Assembly (NCBI RefSeq): GCF_001043915.1
Contig: NZ_LABX01000065.1
Coordinates: 1 to 64,000, forward strand
DNA length: 64,000 bases
DNA from: Methylobacterium aquaticum
GTDB taxonomy: Bacteria; Pseudomonadota; Alphaproteobacteria; Rhizobiales; Beijerinckiaceae
Direction of reading: 5' to 3'
Numbering within the stretch: position 1 is the first letter of the stretch; every line of letters begins with the position of its first letter. The position numbers and the translations under genes were made by a program. Below are positions 8,504-17,177 of this stretch, piece by piece. The notes under the pieces are model-generated. The model saw only the letters and a list, made by a program, of their open reading frames with translations. It was not told the origin of the DNA and did not search any database.

Positions 8504-9439
8504 ATGACGCATCGCCTGTCCGCCTCGCCCGAGACCTGCCGCTGGGGCTATCTCGATGCCGGCACCCCGCCGGTCCTGACGATCCGCAGCGGCGAGCGGG
8601 TCACGATCGAGACGGTCTCTGGCGGGCCCGACGCCCTGCCGCCGGCGGGCTTTCACGTCCCCCCGGAGCTGCTGGCGATCCACGCCGCCGAGACCGGCAT
8701 CCCGCAAGGCCACATCCTGACCGGGCCGGTGGCGATCGAGGGCGCAAGGCCCGGCGACGTGCTGGAGGTGCGGATCCTCGACGTCTCTCTCCGCCAGGAT
8801 TGGGGCTTCAACCGCCACCGGCCGCTCGCCGGCACCCTGCCGGACGATTTCCCCGTCTTCCACCAGATGACCATCCCCCTCGACCGGGCGCGCCTGACCG
8901 GCCGGATGCCCTGGGGCCTCGACATCCCGCTCTCGCCGTTCTTCGGCGTGATGGCGGTGGCGCCGCCGCCGGAATGGGGACGCTGCACCTCGATCATCCC
9001 GCGGGCGTTCGGCGGCAACCTCGACAACAAGGAGCTGACGGCCGGCAGCACACTCTATCTGCCGGTCTTCGTCGAGGGCGCCCTGTTCTCCTGCGGCGAC
9101 GGCCACGGCGCGCAGGGCGACGGCGAGGTCAACGTCACGGCGATCGAGACGGCGCTCTCCGGCACGTTCGAGTTCGTGCTGCGGAAGGACCTGCGGCTGA
9201 CGTCTCCCCAGGCCGAGACGCCGAGCCACGTCGTCACGATGGGGCTCGATCCCGACCTCGACCGCTGCGTCGAGCGGGCCTTGCGGGACATGATCGACCT
9301 CGTGGTCGCCCGGGTGGGCATCACCCGCGACGAGGCTTATGCGCTGTGCAGCATCGCCGCCGACCTGCGGGTGACGCAGACGGTCAACCAGCACAAGGGC
9401 GTGCACTGCATGCTGCGCAAGGACTATCTGGTTCGGTGA
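8504..9439 (+). CDS. Acetamidase/formamidase family protein (FmdA-like)
   Basis: A 311-residue protein of the FmdA/AmdA family, a metal-dependent amide hydrolase fold unrelated to AmiF. Family features include PLSPFFGVMAV, the FGGNLDNKEL segment and the FSCGDGHGAQGDGEV motif that carries conserved metal-site acids and histidine. The substrate is a short-chain amide, formamide or acetamide; the family assignment is strong and the substrate is inferred from context. The ATG at 8504 directly precedes the conserved start; the upstream open frame runs through repeat A1. It is the third amide-cleaving fold in this locus. Confidence 0.85.
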   Translation: MTHRLSASPETCRWGYLDAGTPPVLTIRSGERVTIETVSGGPDALPPAGFHVPPELLAIHAAETGIPQGHILTGPVAIEGARPGDVLEVRILDVSLRQDWGFNRHRPLAGTLPDDFPVFHQMTIPLDRARLTGRMPWGLDIPLSPFFGVMAVAPPPEWGRCTSIIPRAFGGNLDNKELTAGSTLYLPVFVEGALFSCGDGHGAQGDGEVNVTAIETALSGTFEFVLRKDLRLTSPQAETPSHVVTMGLDPDLDRCVERALRDMIDLVVARVGITRDEAYALCSIAADLRVTQTVNQHKGVHCMLRKDYLVR

Positions 9440-9583
9440 GATGCGACATCGCCTGCGGATGCGCACCGCTCGCACCGATCAAGGCCGCGAACCCGCGACC
9501 CGGGCCGGTAGTGGTGGTGCTCACCGCGGGCAAGGCGAGACCCCGAATGGCCGTTGCCGCCCCCCTCAGGGTCTCGGTTGGCG

Positions 9584-10345
9584 TCACAACTCTCCGCCGG
9601 CCACGGTCACGACCTGCCCCGTCACAGCCGCTGCACCTGTCCCGCACAGCCAGGCCACGGCATCCGCGACCTCGTCGGGACGCACCAGCCGGCCCTGAGG
9701 GTTGTGCCGGACCAGGGAGGCCAAAGCCGCCTCGCGGTCCCGGCCGGTCGTCGCCATGATCCGCTCCAGGCTGTCGCCGACGATATCGGTGTCGGTGAAG
9801 CCCGGGCAGACCGCGTTGACGGTGATGCCGTGGCGCGCCGTCTCCTGGGCCAGCGACCGGACGAGGCCGACCACCGCGTGCTTGGCGGCGCAATAGGCCG
9901 AGACATAAGGATAGCCCTTCTGCCCGGCGGTCGACGCGATGGCGACGATGCGGCCAAAGCCCCGTTCGGTCATGCCCGGCAAGACCGCGTGCGCGGCATG
10001 GACCGCGCCGAACAGGTTCACGTCGAGCATGCGCCGGAACAGGGCCGCGTCGCTGCGGCCGAAAGGAGCGGATTCCGCCGCCCCCGCATTCGCCACCAGG
10101 ATGTCGACCGGCGCCCGCGCGGCGATCTCCGCGAAGGCCCGGGCCACCGCCGCCTCGTCGGTCACGTCGAGCGGGACGGCGTGGTGGGCCGCGCCCTCGG
10201 CGACCGCCTGGGCGAGGGCCTCGGCGTTTCGGCCGAGGATCGTCACGGTCATCCCGTCGCGGCTCAGCCGCGCGGCGATGGCGCGGCCGATGCCGCGGGC
10301 GCCACCGGTGACGACGGCGTGGCGGGGGGCGAAGGACGCGGTCAT
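9584..10345 (-). CDS. Short-chain dehydrogenase/reductase
   Basis: A classical 253-residue SDR. The NAD(P) site reads TGGARGIG near residue 14, the NAG motif is VANAG, the catalytic Ser is in IASTAGQKG, and the YCAAK motif supplies Tyr and Lys. The LGRN segment after strand 2 points to NADP preference, tentatively. It is the last gene of the leftward operon 13350-9584, two bases after the cupin. Similar SDRs act as 3-hydroxyacyl or hydroxybutyrate dehydrogenases; an oxidation step in aromatic-derived intermediate breakdown is likely but unproven. Confidence 0.8.
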   Translation of the reverse strand: MTASFAPRHAVVTGGARGIGRAIAARLSRDGMTVTILGRNAEALAQAVAEGAAHHAVPLDVTDEAAVARAFAEIAARAPVDILVANAGAAESAPFGRSDAALFRRMLDVNLFGAVHAAHAVLPGMTERGFGRIVAIASTAGQKGYPYVSAYCAAKHAVVGLVRSLAQETARHGITVNAVCPGFTDTDIVGDSLERIMATTGRDREAALASLVRHNPQGRLVRPDEVADAVAWLCGTGAAAVTGQVVTVAGGEL

Positions 10346-10347
10346 CG

Positions 10348-10779
10348 TCAGGCTCCCGGGCGCACGTAGTCGGCGAGCGTCGCGTCATGCACGTCGTCGA
10401 GGTTGACCACGATGTTCTCGGGCGTCCGGCACGTCAACCAGACCAGCTCCTCGGTCGTGCTCATGTTGGCCTCGACATGGGGCATGAACGGCGGCACGAA
10501 CACGAAATCACCCTCGGTCATGTCGACGAACTCGGCGTAGCCGGCGCCGAAATAGATCCGTCCCCTGCCCTTCAGCACGTAGCCGCCGGTCTCGGCCTCG
10601 CCGTGGTGATGCGGCAGCGAGCGGTAGCCCGGCTCGTTCGAGACCTTGCCGTACCAGATCTTCGTGGCGGGGGTGTGCTGCGGGCTGACGCCGGAGATAC
10701 GCACCGCGCCGCCGGATTGGCCGGTGCGGGTATCCTCCTGGCCGGCGCGGGTCACGACGGGCTTCAGGGCGTCGGTCAT
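10348..10779 (-). CDS. Single-domain cupin protein
   Basis: A 143-residue cupin with metal ligands visible in LPHHHGEAETGG (motif 1) and FVPPFMPHVEAN (motif 2). It is far shorter than gentisate dioxygenase (about 350 residues, bicupin), so that role is unlikely. The protein may be a small dioxygenase, isomerase or binding protein. A similar cupin is encoded at 28699. It lies between two SDR genes in the operon facing left. Confidence 0.75.
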   Translation of the reverse strand: MTDALKPVVTRAGQEDTRTGQSGGAVRISGVSPQHTPATKIWYGKVSNEPGYRSLPHHHGEAETGGYVLKGRGRIYFGAGYAEFVDMTEGDFVFVPPFMPHVEANMSTTEELVWLTCRTPENIVVNLDDVHDATLADYVRPGA

Positions 10780-10909
10780 GGCTGTTCTCCTGAGCAGGTT
10801 TGACGATGTGACGTGGAGAGGCAGAGCGGACTTGCGTTTTTTCGTCCCGCCCTCGACCTCGTCCTGAGGTCGCGGGGTGGGATGAGGCCATGGTTCGTCC
10901 GGCCGGCTG

Positions 10910-11695
10910 TCAGAGGAGGCCGGTCTCGACCGCGACCCGGCGATAGGCGGCGCCGGCGGTGAAGCCGCCGTCGATCACGAAATCCTCGCCGGTGATGAAG
11001 CTCGCCTCGTCGCTGGCCAGGAAGCGCACCAGCCGCGCGACCTCGTCCGGCTCGCCCGGGCGGCCCATCGGCGTCATGCCGATCATCGGGGCGAGGTGGG
11101 GCGAGCCCGCGTTGAGCCCGGTAACGACGAGGCCGGGGCAGACCGCGTTGACCCGGATCCGGTCGCCGACCAGCTCCATCGCCGCCGTCTTGGTGAGCCC
11201 GCGCAGGCCCCACTTGCTCGCCGTATAGGCCGGATCGGCATGGCCCGAGAAGGCCGAGTTCGACGCGATGTTGACGATGCTGCCCCCGCCCGCCGCGCGC
11301 ATCGCCGGGGCGACGGCGCGAATGCCCAGGAAGGCGCCGGTGAGGTTGACGGCCAGCACCCGGTTCCAGGCGGCGAGATCCGTCGCCGCCACGCCGGTGC
11401 GGTTGATGATGCCGGCATTGTTGACGAGGATGTCGAGGCGCCCGCGCCAGCCGAGGGCGGCGGCCACCAGCGCGTCCCAGCCCTCGGGCGCGGTCACGTC
11501 GGCGGACTGGAAGCGCACGTCCAGCCCGTCGTCGCGCAATTCGGCGGCGTAGGCTTCGCCCTCACCGGCCAGCACGTCGCAGATCGTGACGGCGACGCCG
11601 GACCGGGCCAGCAGGCGGGCCTGGGCCGCGCCCTGGCCGCGGCTGCCGCCGGTGACGATGGCGGCCTTGCCCTGAAGATCCGAGAAGGCGTCCAT
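10910..11695 (-). CDS. Short-chain dehydrogenase/reductase
   Basis: A 261-residue classical SDR: cofactor site TGGSRGQGAA, NNAG motif, catalytic Ser in IASNSAFSG and YTASK. The aspartate in TICDVLAG after strand 2 favours NAD. It starts one base from the end of the FAH-family gene, so the two are co-transcribed. A 130-base gap with no gene separates it from the downstream cupin. Function in the aromatic pathway is inferred from position. Confidence 0.8.
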   Translation of the reverse strand: MDAFSDLQGKAAIVTGGSRGQGAAQARLLARSGVAVTICDVLAGEGEAYAAELRDDGLDVRFQSADVTAPEGWDALVAAALGWRGRLDILVNNAGIINRTGVAATDLAAWNRVLAVNLTGAFLGIRAVAPAMRAAGGGSIVNIASNSAFSGHADPAYTASKWGLRGLTKTAAMELVGDRIRVNAVCPGLVVTGLNAGSPHLAPMIGMTPMGRPGEPDEVARLVRFLASDEASFITGEDFVIDGGFTAGAAYRRVAVETGLL

Positions 11696-11696
11696 C

Positions 11697-12542
11697 TCAC
11701 GCTCCCTGGATCACGGCCTGGCGCTGCTCGCCGAGCCCGTCGATGCCGAGCCGCATCACCTGGCCGGGCCGCAGGAAGACCGGGGGCTTCTGGCCGAGCC
11801 CGACCCCGGGGGGCGTGCCGGTGGCGATGACGTCGCCCGGGTGCAGCGTCATGAACCCGCTGATGTAGCTGACGATGTCGGCGACGCCGAAGATCATCCG
11901 GGCGGTGCTGCCGGTCTGGCGGCGGACCCCGTCGACGTCGAGCCAGAGGCCGAGGGCCTGCGGGTCCGGCACCTCGTCGCGGGTCACCAGCCAGGGACCC
12001 AGGGGGCCGAAAGTGTCGGCGCTCTTGCCCTTGGTCCATTGCCCGCCGCGCTCGGACTGGAAGGCGCGCTCGGAGACATCGTTGACGACGCAATAGCCGG
12101 CGACGACGCTCAACGCCTCGTCCCGCGAGACGTACTTGGCCTTCGTCCCGATGACGACGCCGAGTTCGACCTCCCAGTCGGTCTTCTCGGAGCCGCGCGG
12201 GATCTCGACGGCGTCGTTCGGGCCGCAGACCGCGCTCGTCGCCTTTATGAACAGCACCGGCTCCGCCGGCGGCGCCTTGCCGGTCTCGGCGGCGTGGTCG
12301 GCGTAGTTGAGGCCGACGCAGATGACCTTGCCGATCTGCCCGACGCAGGCGCCGATCCGCGGCGTGCCGGCCACCAGCGGCAACGCCGCCGGATCGAGGG
12401 CGCGCAGGCGCGCAAGGCTCTCGTCCGACAAAGCCGGACCGGCAATGTCGCCGAGATGGGCGCCGAGGTCGCGGATGCGGCCCTCGGCATCGAGGAGGCC
12501 AGGGCGCTCCGCCCCGGGCTCTCCATATCGCAACAGCTTCAT
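11697..12542 (-). CDS. Fumarylacetoacetate hydrolase-family protein
   Basis: A 281-residue FAH-domain hydrolase. The core reads VGLNYADHAAETG, then FIKATSAVCGPND, EVELGVVIG with the metal-binding acids, and GTPPGVGLGQKPP, all standard FAH motifs. Members split C-C bonds of diketo acids or act as related hydrolases. In a catabolic operon downstream of a CoA-dependent aromatic pathway, it could cleave a ring-opened diketone. It lies 22 bases after the lactonase-like gene. Confidence 0.85.
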   Translation of the reverse strand: MKLLRYGEPGAERPGLLDAEGRIRDLGAHLGDIAGPALSDESLARLRALDPAALPLVAGTPRIGACVGQIGKVICVGLNYADHAAETGKAPPAEPVLFIKATSAVCGPNDAVEIPRGSEKTDWEVELGVVIGTKAKYVSRDEALSVVAGYCVVNDVSERAFQSERGGQWTKGKSADTFGPLGPWLVTRDEVPDPQALGLWLDVDGVRRQTGSTARMIFGVADIVSYISGFMTLHPGDVIATGTPPGVGLGQKPPVFLRPGQVMRLGIDGLGEQRQAVIQGA

Positions 12543-12564
12543 GGCGCGTCTCCGCTGGGCTGCA

Positions 12565-13350
12565 TCAGTAGAAATTGGGCGCCTGGGCCAGGGTGGACCA
12601 CAGAGCAGGATCGTGGCCCGGAATCACCCGGGCCTGGCTCCGCTCGGCGACGGCCCGGAGCTTGGCGACGGACCGCACCGTCTCGGTGACCGAGGTCACG
12701 GCGCCAGGCAGAGCGCGATCGTGCCAGTGGTCCATCGTGTCGGCGGCATCGACCGCCAGCAGGGTCGTGCCGCGGGCGGTGCGGACCAGGAAGGACTGGT
12801 GCCCGACCGTGTGGCCGGGGGAGCGGATGCAGGTGATCGATCCGTCGCCATAGAGATCGTAGAAGTCGCCCCAGGCGTCGTCGAGCAGGAGCCAGTCCAG
12901 CCCGGGCCGGTCGAAATCGGCCCGCACGAAGGCGCCGGCGCAGAACCAGTCCGGCGACAGGGCGTAGTCGAGGGCGGTCCGCTGGACGACGTGACGGGCA
13001 TTCGGGAAGGCGCCGATCGCACCGGTATGGTCGAGGTGGAGATGCGACAGCAGCACGGTCCGCACCTCGGCCGGGTCGAAGCCCGCCGCGCGCATCTGGG
13101 CGGCGCAATCCTCGCCCGGGCGGACCCGGGGCACGAACACCTCGGCAACCGGGCCCCAATGCCCCTTCGGGTCGGTGGCGCAGATCGCCGGGAAGCCGCC
13201 ATCGATCACGACGTGACCGCGGGGATGGGTGATCAGATACCACGGCACCGGGATCTCGAACGGCTGGCCCATCCCCTCGTTCAGGTAGATGTCCTGGTGG
13301 CGGCAGCCGAGGGTGCCGGTCTGGAAGAGATACAGGCGGATGTCGGACAT
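12565..13350 (-). CDS. AttM/AiiA-like metallo-beta-lactamase fold lactonase
   Basis: A 261-residue metallo-beta-lactamase with the zinc motif HLHLDH (His103, His105, Asp107, His108), plus SPGHTVGH and IPGHDP histidines. Length and the N-terminal DIYLNEGMGQPFEIPVPWYLI match the AttM/AiiB N-acyl-homoserine lactonase group. It could quench quorum signals, but as first gene of a catabolic operon it may instead hydrolyse a pathway lactone. It is transcribed from the operator region at 13385-13456. Confidence 0.75.
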   Translation of the reverse strand: MSDIRLYLFQTGTLGCRHQDIYLNEGMGQPFEIPVPWYLITHPRGHVVIDGGFPAICATDPKGHWGPVAEVFVPRVRPGEDCAAQMRAAGFDPAEVRTVLLSHLHLDHTGAIGAFPNARHVVQRTALDYALSPDWFCAGAFVRADFDRPGLDWLLLDDAWGDFYDLYGDGSITCIRSPGHTVGHQSFLVRTARGTTLLAVDAADTMDHWHDRALPGAVTSVTETVRSVAKLRAVAERSQARVIPGHDPALWSTLAQAPNFY

Positions 13351-13537
13351 GGTTCCTCCCCAGGATCTGGGCGCCAGCCATTAGTTCAAGCTTGAAGCGC
13401 ATGGCCATAGGGCGCCGGTTTCGCCCTCGCGTCAAGAGAAACTTCAAGCTTGAAGCTTGTCCCGAGGGGCTGGTCCGCGTAGGGTCCTGTCGCGGGGTCA
13501 CGGCGACCCGGACGAGCCTGGACCGGAGGACGGACCG
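13351..13537. promoter_or_regulatory. Divergent promoter with two TTCAAGCTTGAAGC operators
   Basis: Two identical copies of TTCAAGCTTGAAGC lie at 13385-13398 and 13443-13456. The inner 12 bases form a perfect palindrome. They sit between the leftward catabolic operon and the rightward thioesterase gene. A near-identical motif occurs at the second divergent promoter near 17077-17130, suggesting a shared regulator, most likely the MarR protein encoded at 14049. Confidence 0.7.
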
Positions 13538-13915
13538 ATGGATGCAGCACCCGACGACGCAGTGCCGCTTGTGCGGACCCTGACCCTGCCCTCCGAGGCG
13601 AACCTGAATGGCGGCGTCTTCGGCGGCTGGATCATGGCCGAGCTGGACAAGGCTGCCGGATTGCTGGGGATGCGCCGGGCGCAAGGTCCCTGCGCCACCG
13701 TCGCGGTGGAGAACCTGCGCTTCGTCACCGCCCTCAGGGTCGGCGAGGAGTTCTCGATCTACGGCCAGGTCGAAGCGGTCGGCCGCAGCTCGATGCGGCT
13801 CAAGCTCGACGGACATGCGGCGCCGCCGGGCGGCGGCGAGACGCGGCGGGTGGTGGAGGCGCTGTTCGTCTCCGTGGCGCTCGACGGCGAGGGCCGGACC
13901 CGGCCGGTGCCGTGA
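13538..13915 (+). CDS. YciA-like acyl-CoA thioesterase (hotdog fold)
   Basis: A 125-residue hotdog thioesterase. The motif SEANLNGGVFGGWIMAELDKAAG contains the conserved Asn and Asp of the YciA/BACH subfamily. It would release free acid and CoA from medium or aromatic acyl-CoA. The start at 13538 has GGAGGA at 13525-13530. It is divergent from the lactonase operon and shares its operator region. The usual C-terminal part is short but the domain is complete. Confidence 0.82.
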   Translation: MDAAPDDAVPLVRTLTLPSEANLNGGVFGGWIMAELDKAAGLLGMRRAQGPCATVAVENLRFVTALRVGEEFSIYGQVEAVGRSSMRLKLDGHAAPPGGGETRRVVEALFVSVALDGEGRTRPVP

Positions 13916-13961
13916 GGTGCGGAACGGGTGCTAGGCTGATCCGAGCGCCCCCGAAGACGCC

Positions 13962-14019
13962 CCACCCACCGTCCATGTCCAGTTCTCCGCTGCGCGGTCC
14001 GGACACGGATGGTGGGTGG
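13962..14019. terminator. Long hairpin between convergent genes
   Basis: The arms at 13962-13980 and 14001-14019 pair over 19 positions with one G-U and one mismatch; the left arm begins CCACCCACC and the right ends GGTGGGTGG. It separates the thioesterase gene from the convergent MarR gene and probably terminates both. Confidence 0.6.
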
Positions 14020-14048
14020 TCACGAGTGGTGGATGCCTCGCAGAACGC

Positions 14049-14651
14049 TCAATCCCGCCCCCGCCGCCGGGACGGCTCGCGGGGCTCGATGTGGCTCTGC
14101 GCCGAGCGCTTGAGCCGGGCGAGATGGTCGGTCAGTCCGGCGATCTCGGCATCGGAGAGGCCGGCGAACAGCTCCTCGACCCAGCCGTTATGCGCCTCCG
14201 CCATGGTGCGGAAGGCCGCCCGGCCCGCATGGGTCAGGCGGATGATCTGCGCGCGGCGGTCGGTCGGCGAGGGCTGGCGGGTGATGTACCCACTCGCCAG
14301 GAGCTTGTCGACGACGGCCGTGACGTTGCCGGCCGAGACCATCAGCAGCTTCGACGCCTCGCCGAGGACGAGCCCGTCCTCGGCCTTGTCGAGCTGGGCC
14401 AGGAGGTCGAAGCGCGGCAGCGTGAAGTCGAACTGCTCCCGCAGCCGGGACCGGATCTCGTTCTCGATCAGGGTGGTGCAGGCGAGGAGGCGCAGCCACG
14501 CCCGCACGGAGGTGCGGGTGTCCCGCCCCTCCACGACCGCATCGCCCTCCGCCCGCTCGTCCAACCGCAAGATCCCGGCCTCGTCGCTCCGGGCGTCATA
14601 AGCCCGATTCCGGCCGGCAACGCAAATGCCGGCCGGTGGGCTCCCGGTCAC
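14049..14651 (-). CDS. MarR-family transcriptional regulator
   Basis: The winged-helix domain is clear: [15 protein letters not shown], then [17 protein letters not shown] as the recognition helix region and [16 protein letters not shown] as the wing. A GTG at 14651 overlaps the stop codon of the monooxygenase gene and gives 200 residues. MarR proteins are usually about 150, so an internal GTG near 14550 is a possible alternative. It is co-transcribed with the CoA monooxygenase and likely represses the pathway, with an aryl-CoA thioester as inducer, as for other MarR regulators of aromatic degradation. Confidence 0.82.
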   Translation of the reverse strand: MTGSPPAGICVAGRNRAYDARSDEAGILRLDERAEGDAVVEGRDTRTSVRAWLRLLACTTLIENEIRSRLREQFDFTLPRFDLLAQLDKAEDGLVLGEASKLLMVSAGNVTAVVDKLLASGYITRQPSPTDRRAQIIRLTHAGRAAFRTMAEAHNGWVEELFAGLSDAEIAGLTDHLARLKRSAQSHIEPREPSRRRGRD

Positions 14652-17032
14652 GACGCCTCCGGCACCGCGGGCAGACGCAATTCGGCGCGGGTCTTCGGCC
14701 GGCCGCGCATCTTGAGATCCTCCAGGTCGGCCCGGTCGCGCACGGCGTTGCGGAAGATCTGGTCCTTGCCCGGGGCGTATTGCGGCGGACAGTGGATGTC
14801 GCCTGCACCGTACCAGGCCGCGGCCCGCAAGGTGAAGCCGGGATCGGCCAGGTGCGGCCGGCCGAGCGCCACGATGTCGGCCCGGCCCGCCGCCAGGATG
14901 GTGTTGATCTGGTCCGGCGTCGTGATGTTGCCGACGCACATCGTGGCGGTGCCGGCCTCGTTGCGGATCCGCTCGGCGAACGGCGTCTGGAACATCCGGC
15001 CGTAGAGCGGGCGCGAGGCCCGGACGGTCTGGCCGGTCGAGACGTCGACGAGATCGACGCCGGCGTCGCGGAACGCGCTGGCGATCGCCACCGACTCCTC
15101 CGGCGTCAGGCCGCCCTCGGCCCAGTCGGTGGCCGAGACGCGCACCGACATCGGCTTGTGGGCGGGCCAGGCCGCCCGCATCGCCGAGAAGACGTCGAGC
15201 GGGAAGCGCAGGCGGTTCTGGACCGTCCCGCCATAGGCGTCGGTGCGGTGGTTGGTCAGCGGCGAGAGGAAGCTCGCCAGCAGGTAGCCGTGGGCGCAGT
15301 GCAGTTCCAGCATGTCGAAGCCCGCCCGCTCCGCCCGCTCGGTGGCGGCGACGAAGTCGGCGACGACGGCCTCCATGTCGGTCCGGGTCATCTCCCGCGG
15401 CACGGTGCTGTCGGGGAAGTACGGCAGCGGGGAGGCCGACATCACCTCCCAGCCGCCCTCAGGCAACGGCCGGTCCATGCCCTCCCACATCAGCTTGGTC
15501 GCCCCCTTTCGCCCGGCATGGCCGAGCTGGAGGCAGAACTTGGTCGCCGCATTGGCGTGGACGAAATCGACGATGCGGGTCCAGGCCGCCTCCTGGGCGT
15601 CGTTCCACAGCCCGGTGCAGCCGGGCGTGATGCGGGCGTCGCGCGAGACACAAGTCATCTCGGTGAACATGAGACCAGGGCCGCCGATCGCCCGGGCGCC
15701 GTAATGGACGAGGTGGAAATCGCCGGGCACGCCCTCTTGTGCCGAATACAGGCACATCGGCGCCATCGCCACGCGGTTCGGCAGCACCATCTCGCGCAAG
15801 CGGAAGGGCTGGAACATCGGGGCTGCGGGCGTGTCGAGCGACACGTCGAAGCCGGCCGCCCGCACGCCCTCGGCGAAGACGCGGTCCATCCGGTCGACGA
15901 AGTCGGGCGCGCGCAGGCGCAGGTTGTCGTAGGTGATCGCCTTGGCGCGGGTCATCGCCCCGAAGGCGAACTGCACCGGCTCGAAGTCGAGATAGCGCGC
16001 CACGTGCTCGAACCAGACCAGCGACACGTCGGCGGCGTGCTGGATCTTCTCCACCTCCTCGCGCCGCCCGCGCTCGAACCGGGTCAGCGCCGACGGGACC
16101 TCCGCCTCGGCCACCAGCGCCTCGTAGAGGGCGATCGCGTCCTCCATGGCGAGCTTGGTGCCCGAGCCGATCGAGAAATGCGCGGTCGCCTTGGCGTCCC
16201 CCAGCAGCACCCTGTTGCCGCGCACCCAGCGGGCGTTGCGGATCATCGGAAATTGCCGCCAGATCGAGCGGTTGGTCAGGATCTCGTGCTCGCCGAGGAC
16301 ATCGGCGAAGATCGCCTTCATGCGCGCCGCCGACTCCGCCTCGCTGCAAAGGCCGAGGCCGGCCCGCGCGAAGGTGTCGGGATCGGTCTCGAACACCCAG
16401 GTCGAGCGGCCGCGCTCGTACTGGTAGGCATGGGCGATGAACGGCCCCCACTCCGTCTCCCGGAACAGGAAGGTGAAGGCGTCCAGCGGCTTGGTCGAGC
16501 CCATCCAGGCGAAGCGGTTCGGCCGCAGGTCAACCGTCGTGCCGAAATGTTCGGCATGGCGCTGCCGGTAGGCGCTGTTGATGCCGTCGGCGACGACGAC
16601 GAGGTCGTGATCGTCGAACTCTTCCGGATCCGCTTCGGTCTGGAACACCATCTCGACGCCGAGCCCCCGGGCGCGGTCCTGGAGGATGGTGAGCAGGGTG
16701 GAACGGGCGCAGCCGCAGAAGCCGTTGCCGCCGATCCGGTGGACCTCGCCCTTCACGTGGATGGCGATGTCGTCCCAGTAGGCGAATTCTTCCGTGATCC
16801 GGGCATAGCTCTCGGGATCGTAGCGCTCGAAGATATCGAGGGTCGCGTCCGAGAAGACGACCCCGAAACCGAAGGTGTCGTCGGGCCGGTTGCGCTCGTA
16901 GACGGTGATCTGGGTCTCCGGGAAGCGCTTCTTCGTCAGGATCGCTAGGTACAGGCCGGCCGGCCCCGCCCCCACGATGGCGATCCGCAGAGCCGCGCGA
17001 CCCGCGGCACCCGTCTTGCTGATGTCACCCAT
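14648..17032 (-). CDS. 2-aminobenzoyl-CoA monooxygenase/reductase-type fusion (also named salicylyl-CoA 5-hydroxylase)
   Basis: A 794-residue fusion. Residues about 10-390 form a flavin monooxygenase with FAD motif [12 protein letters not shown] and a later [20 protein letters not shown] motif. Residues about 410-770 form an old-yellow-enzyme domain with [27 protein letters not shown] and a [11 protein letters not shown] phosphate-site region. This architecture is that of the Azoarcus 2-aminobenzoyl-CoA monooxygenase/reductase, which hydroxylates and reduces the ring. Salicylyl-CoA is the alternative substrate. The ATG at 17032 follows a purine-rich AGGG and begins just before the FAD motif. 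It is divergent from the CoA ligase. Confidence 0.85.
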   Translation of the reverse strand: MGDISKTGAAGRAALRIAIVGAGPAGLYLAILTKKRFPETQITVYERNRPDDTFGFGVVFSDATLDIFERYDPESYARITEEFAYWDDIAIHVKGEVHRIGGNGFCGCARSTLLTILQDRARGLGVEMVFQTEADPEEFDDHDLVVVADGINSAYRQRHAEHFGTTVDLRPNRFAWMGSTKPLDAFTFLFRETEWGPFIAHAYQYERGRSTWVFETDPDTFARAGLGLCSEAESAARMKAIFADVLGEHEILTNRSIWRQFPMIRNARWVRGNRVLLGDAKATAHFSIGSGTKLAMEDAIALYEALVAEAEVPSALTRFERGRREEVEKIQHAADVSLVWFEHVARYLDFEPVQFAFGAMTRAKAITYDNLRLRAPDFVDRMDRVFAEGVRAAGFDVSLDTPAAPMFQPFRLREMVLPNRVAMAPMCLYSAQEGVPGDFHLVHYGARAIGGPGLMFTEMTCVSRDARITPGCTGLWNDAQEAAWTRIVDFVHANAATKFCLQLGHAGRKGATKLMWEGMDRPLPEGGWEVMSASPLPYFPDSTVPREMTRTDMEAVVADFVAATERAERAGFDMLELHCAHGYLLASFLSPLTNHRTDAYGGTVQNRLRFPLDVFSAMRAAWPAHKPMSVRVSATDWAEGGLTPEESVAIASAFRDAGVDLVDVSTGQTVRASRPLYGRMFQTPFAERIRNEAGTATMCVGNITTPDQINTILAAGRADIVALGRPHLADPGFTLRAAAWYGAGDIHCPPQYAPGKDQIFRNAVRDRADLEDLKMRGRPKTRAELRLPAVPEAS

Positions 17033-17177
17033 CACAACCCTCCCGGTCGAGCGGCGGGGGCGTCCGCGCCCGTGTTGCTTCATGCTTAAAGCATCTTGTC
17101 GCGGATCGCAAGATGCTTTAAGCATGAAGCAATGGCGGGCAACGAAGCCCGCCCGCATCGAATGCGAGGGCCTCACC
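17033..17177. promoter_or_regulatory. Divergent promoter with a perfect 24-bp inverted repeat
   Basis: Arms at 17075-17098 and 17109-17132 are exact reverse complements (24 bases each) around a 10-base spacer TCGCGGATCG. Each arm contains a half-palindrome ATGCTTWAAGCAT-like core, and the sequence TTTAAGCATGAAGC (17117-17130) matches the TTCAAGCTTGAAGC operators at 13385 and 13443 in 12 of 14 positions. It lies between the monooxygenase and the ligase genes and fits a two-dimer MarR operator. Confidence 0.7.

Noticed and set aside
10348-10779. Cupin as gentisate 1,2-dioxygenase
   Set aside because: Only one cupin domain and 143 residues; gentisate dioxygenase is a bicupin of about 350.
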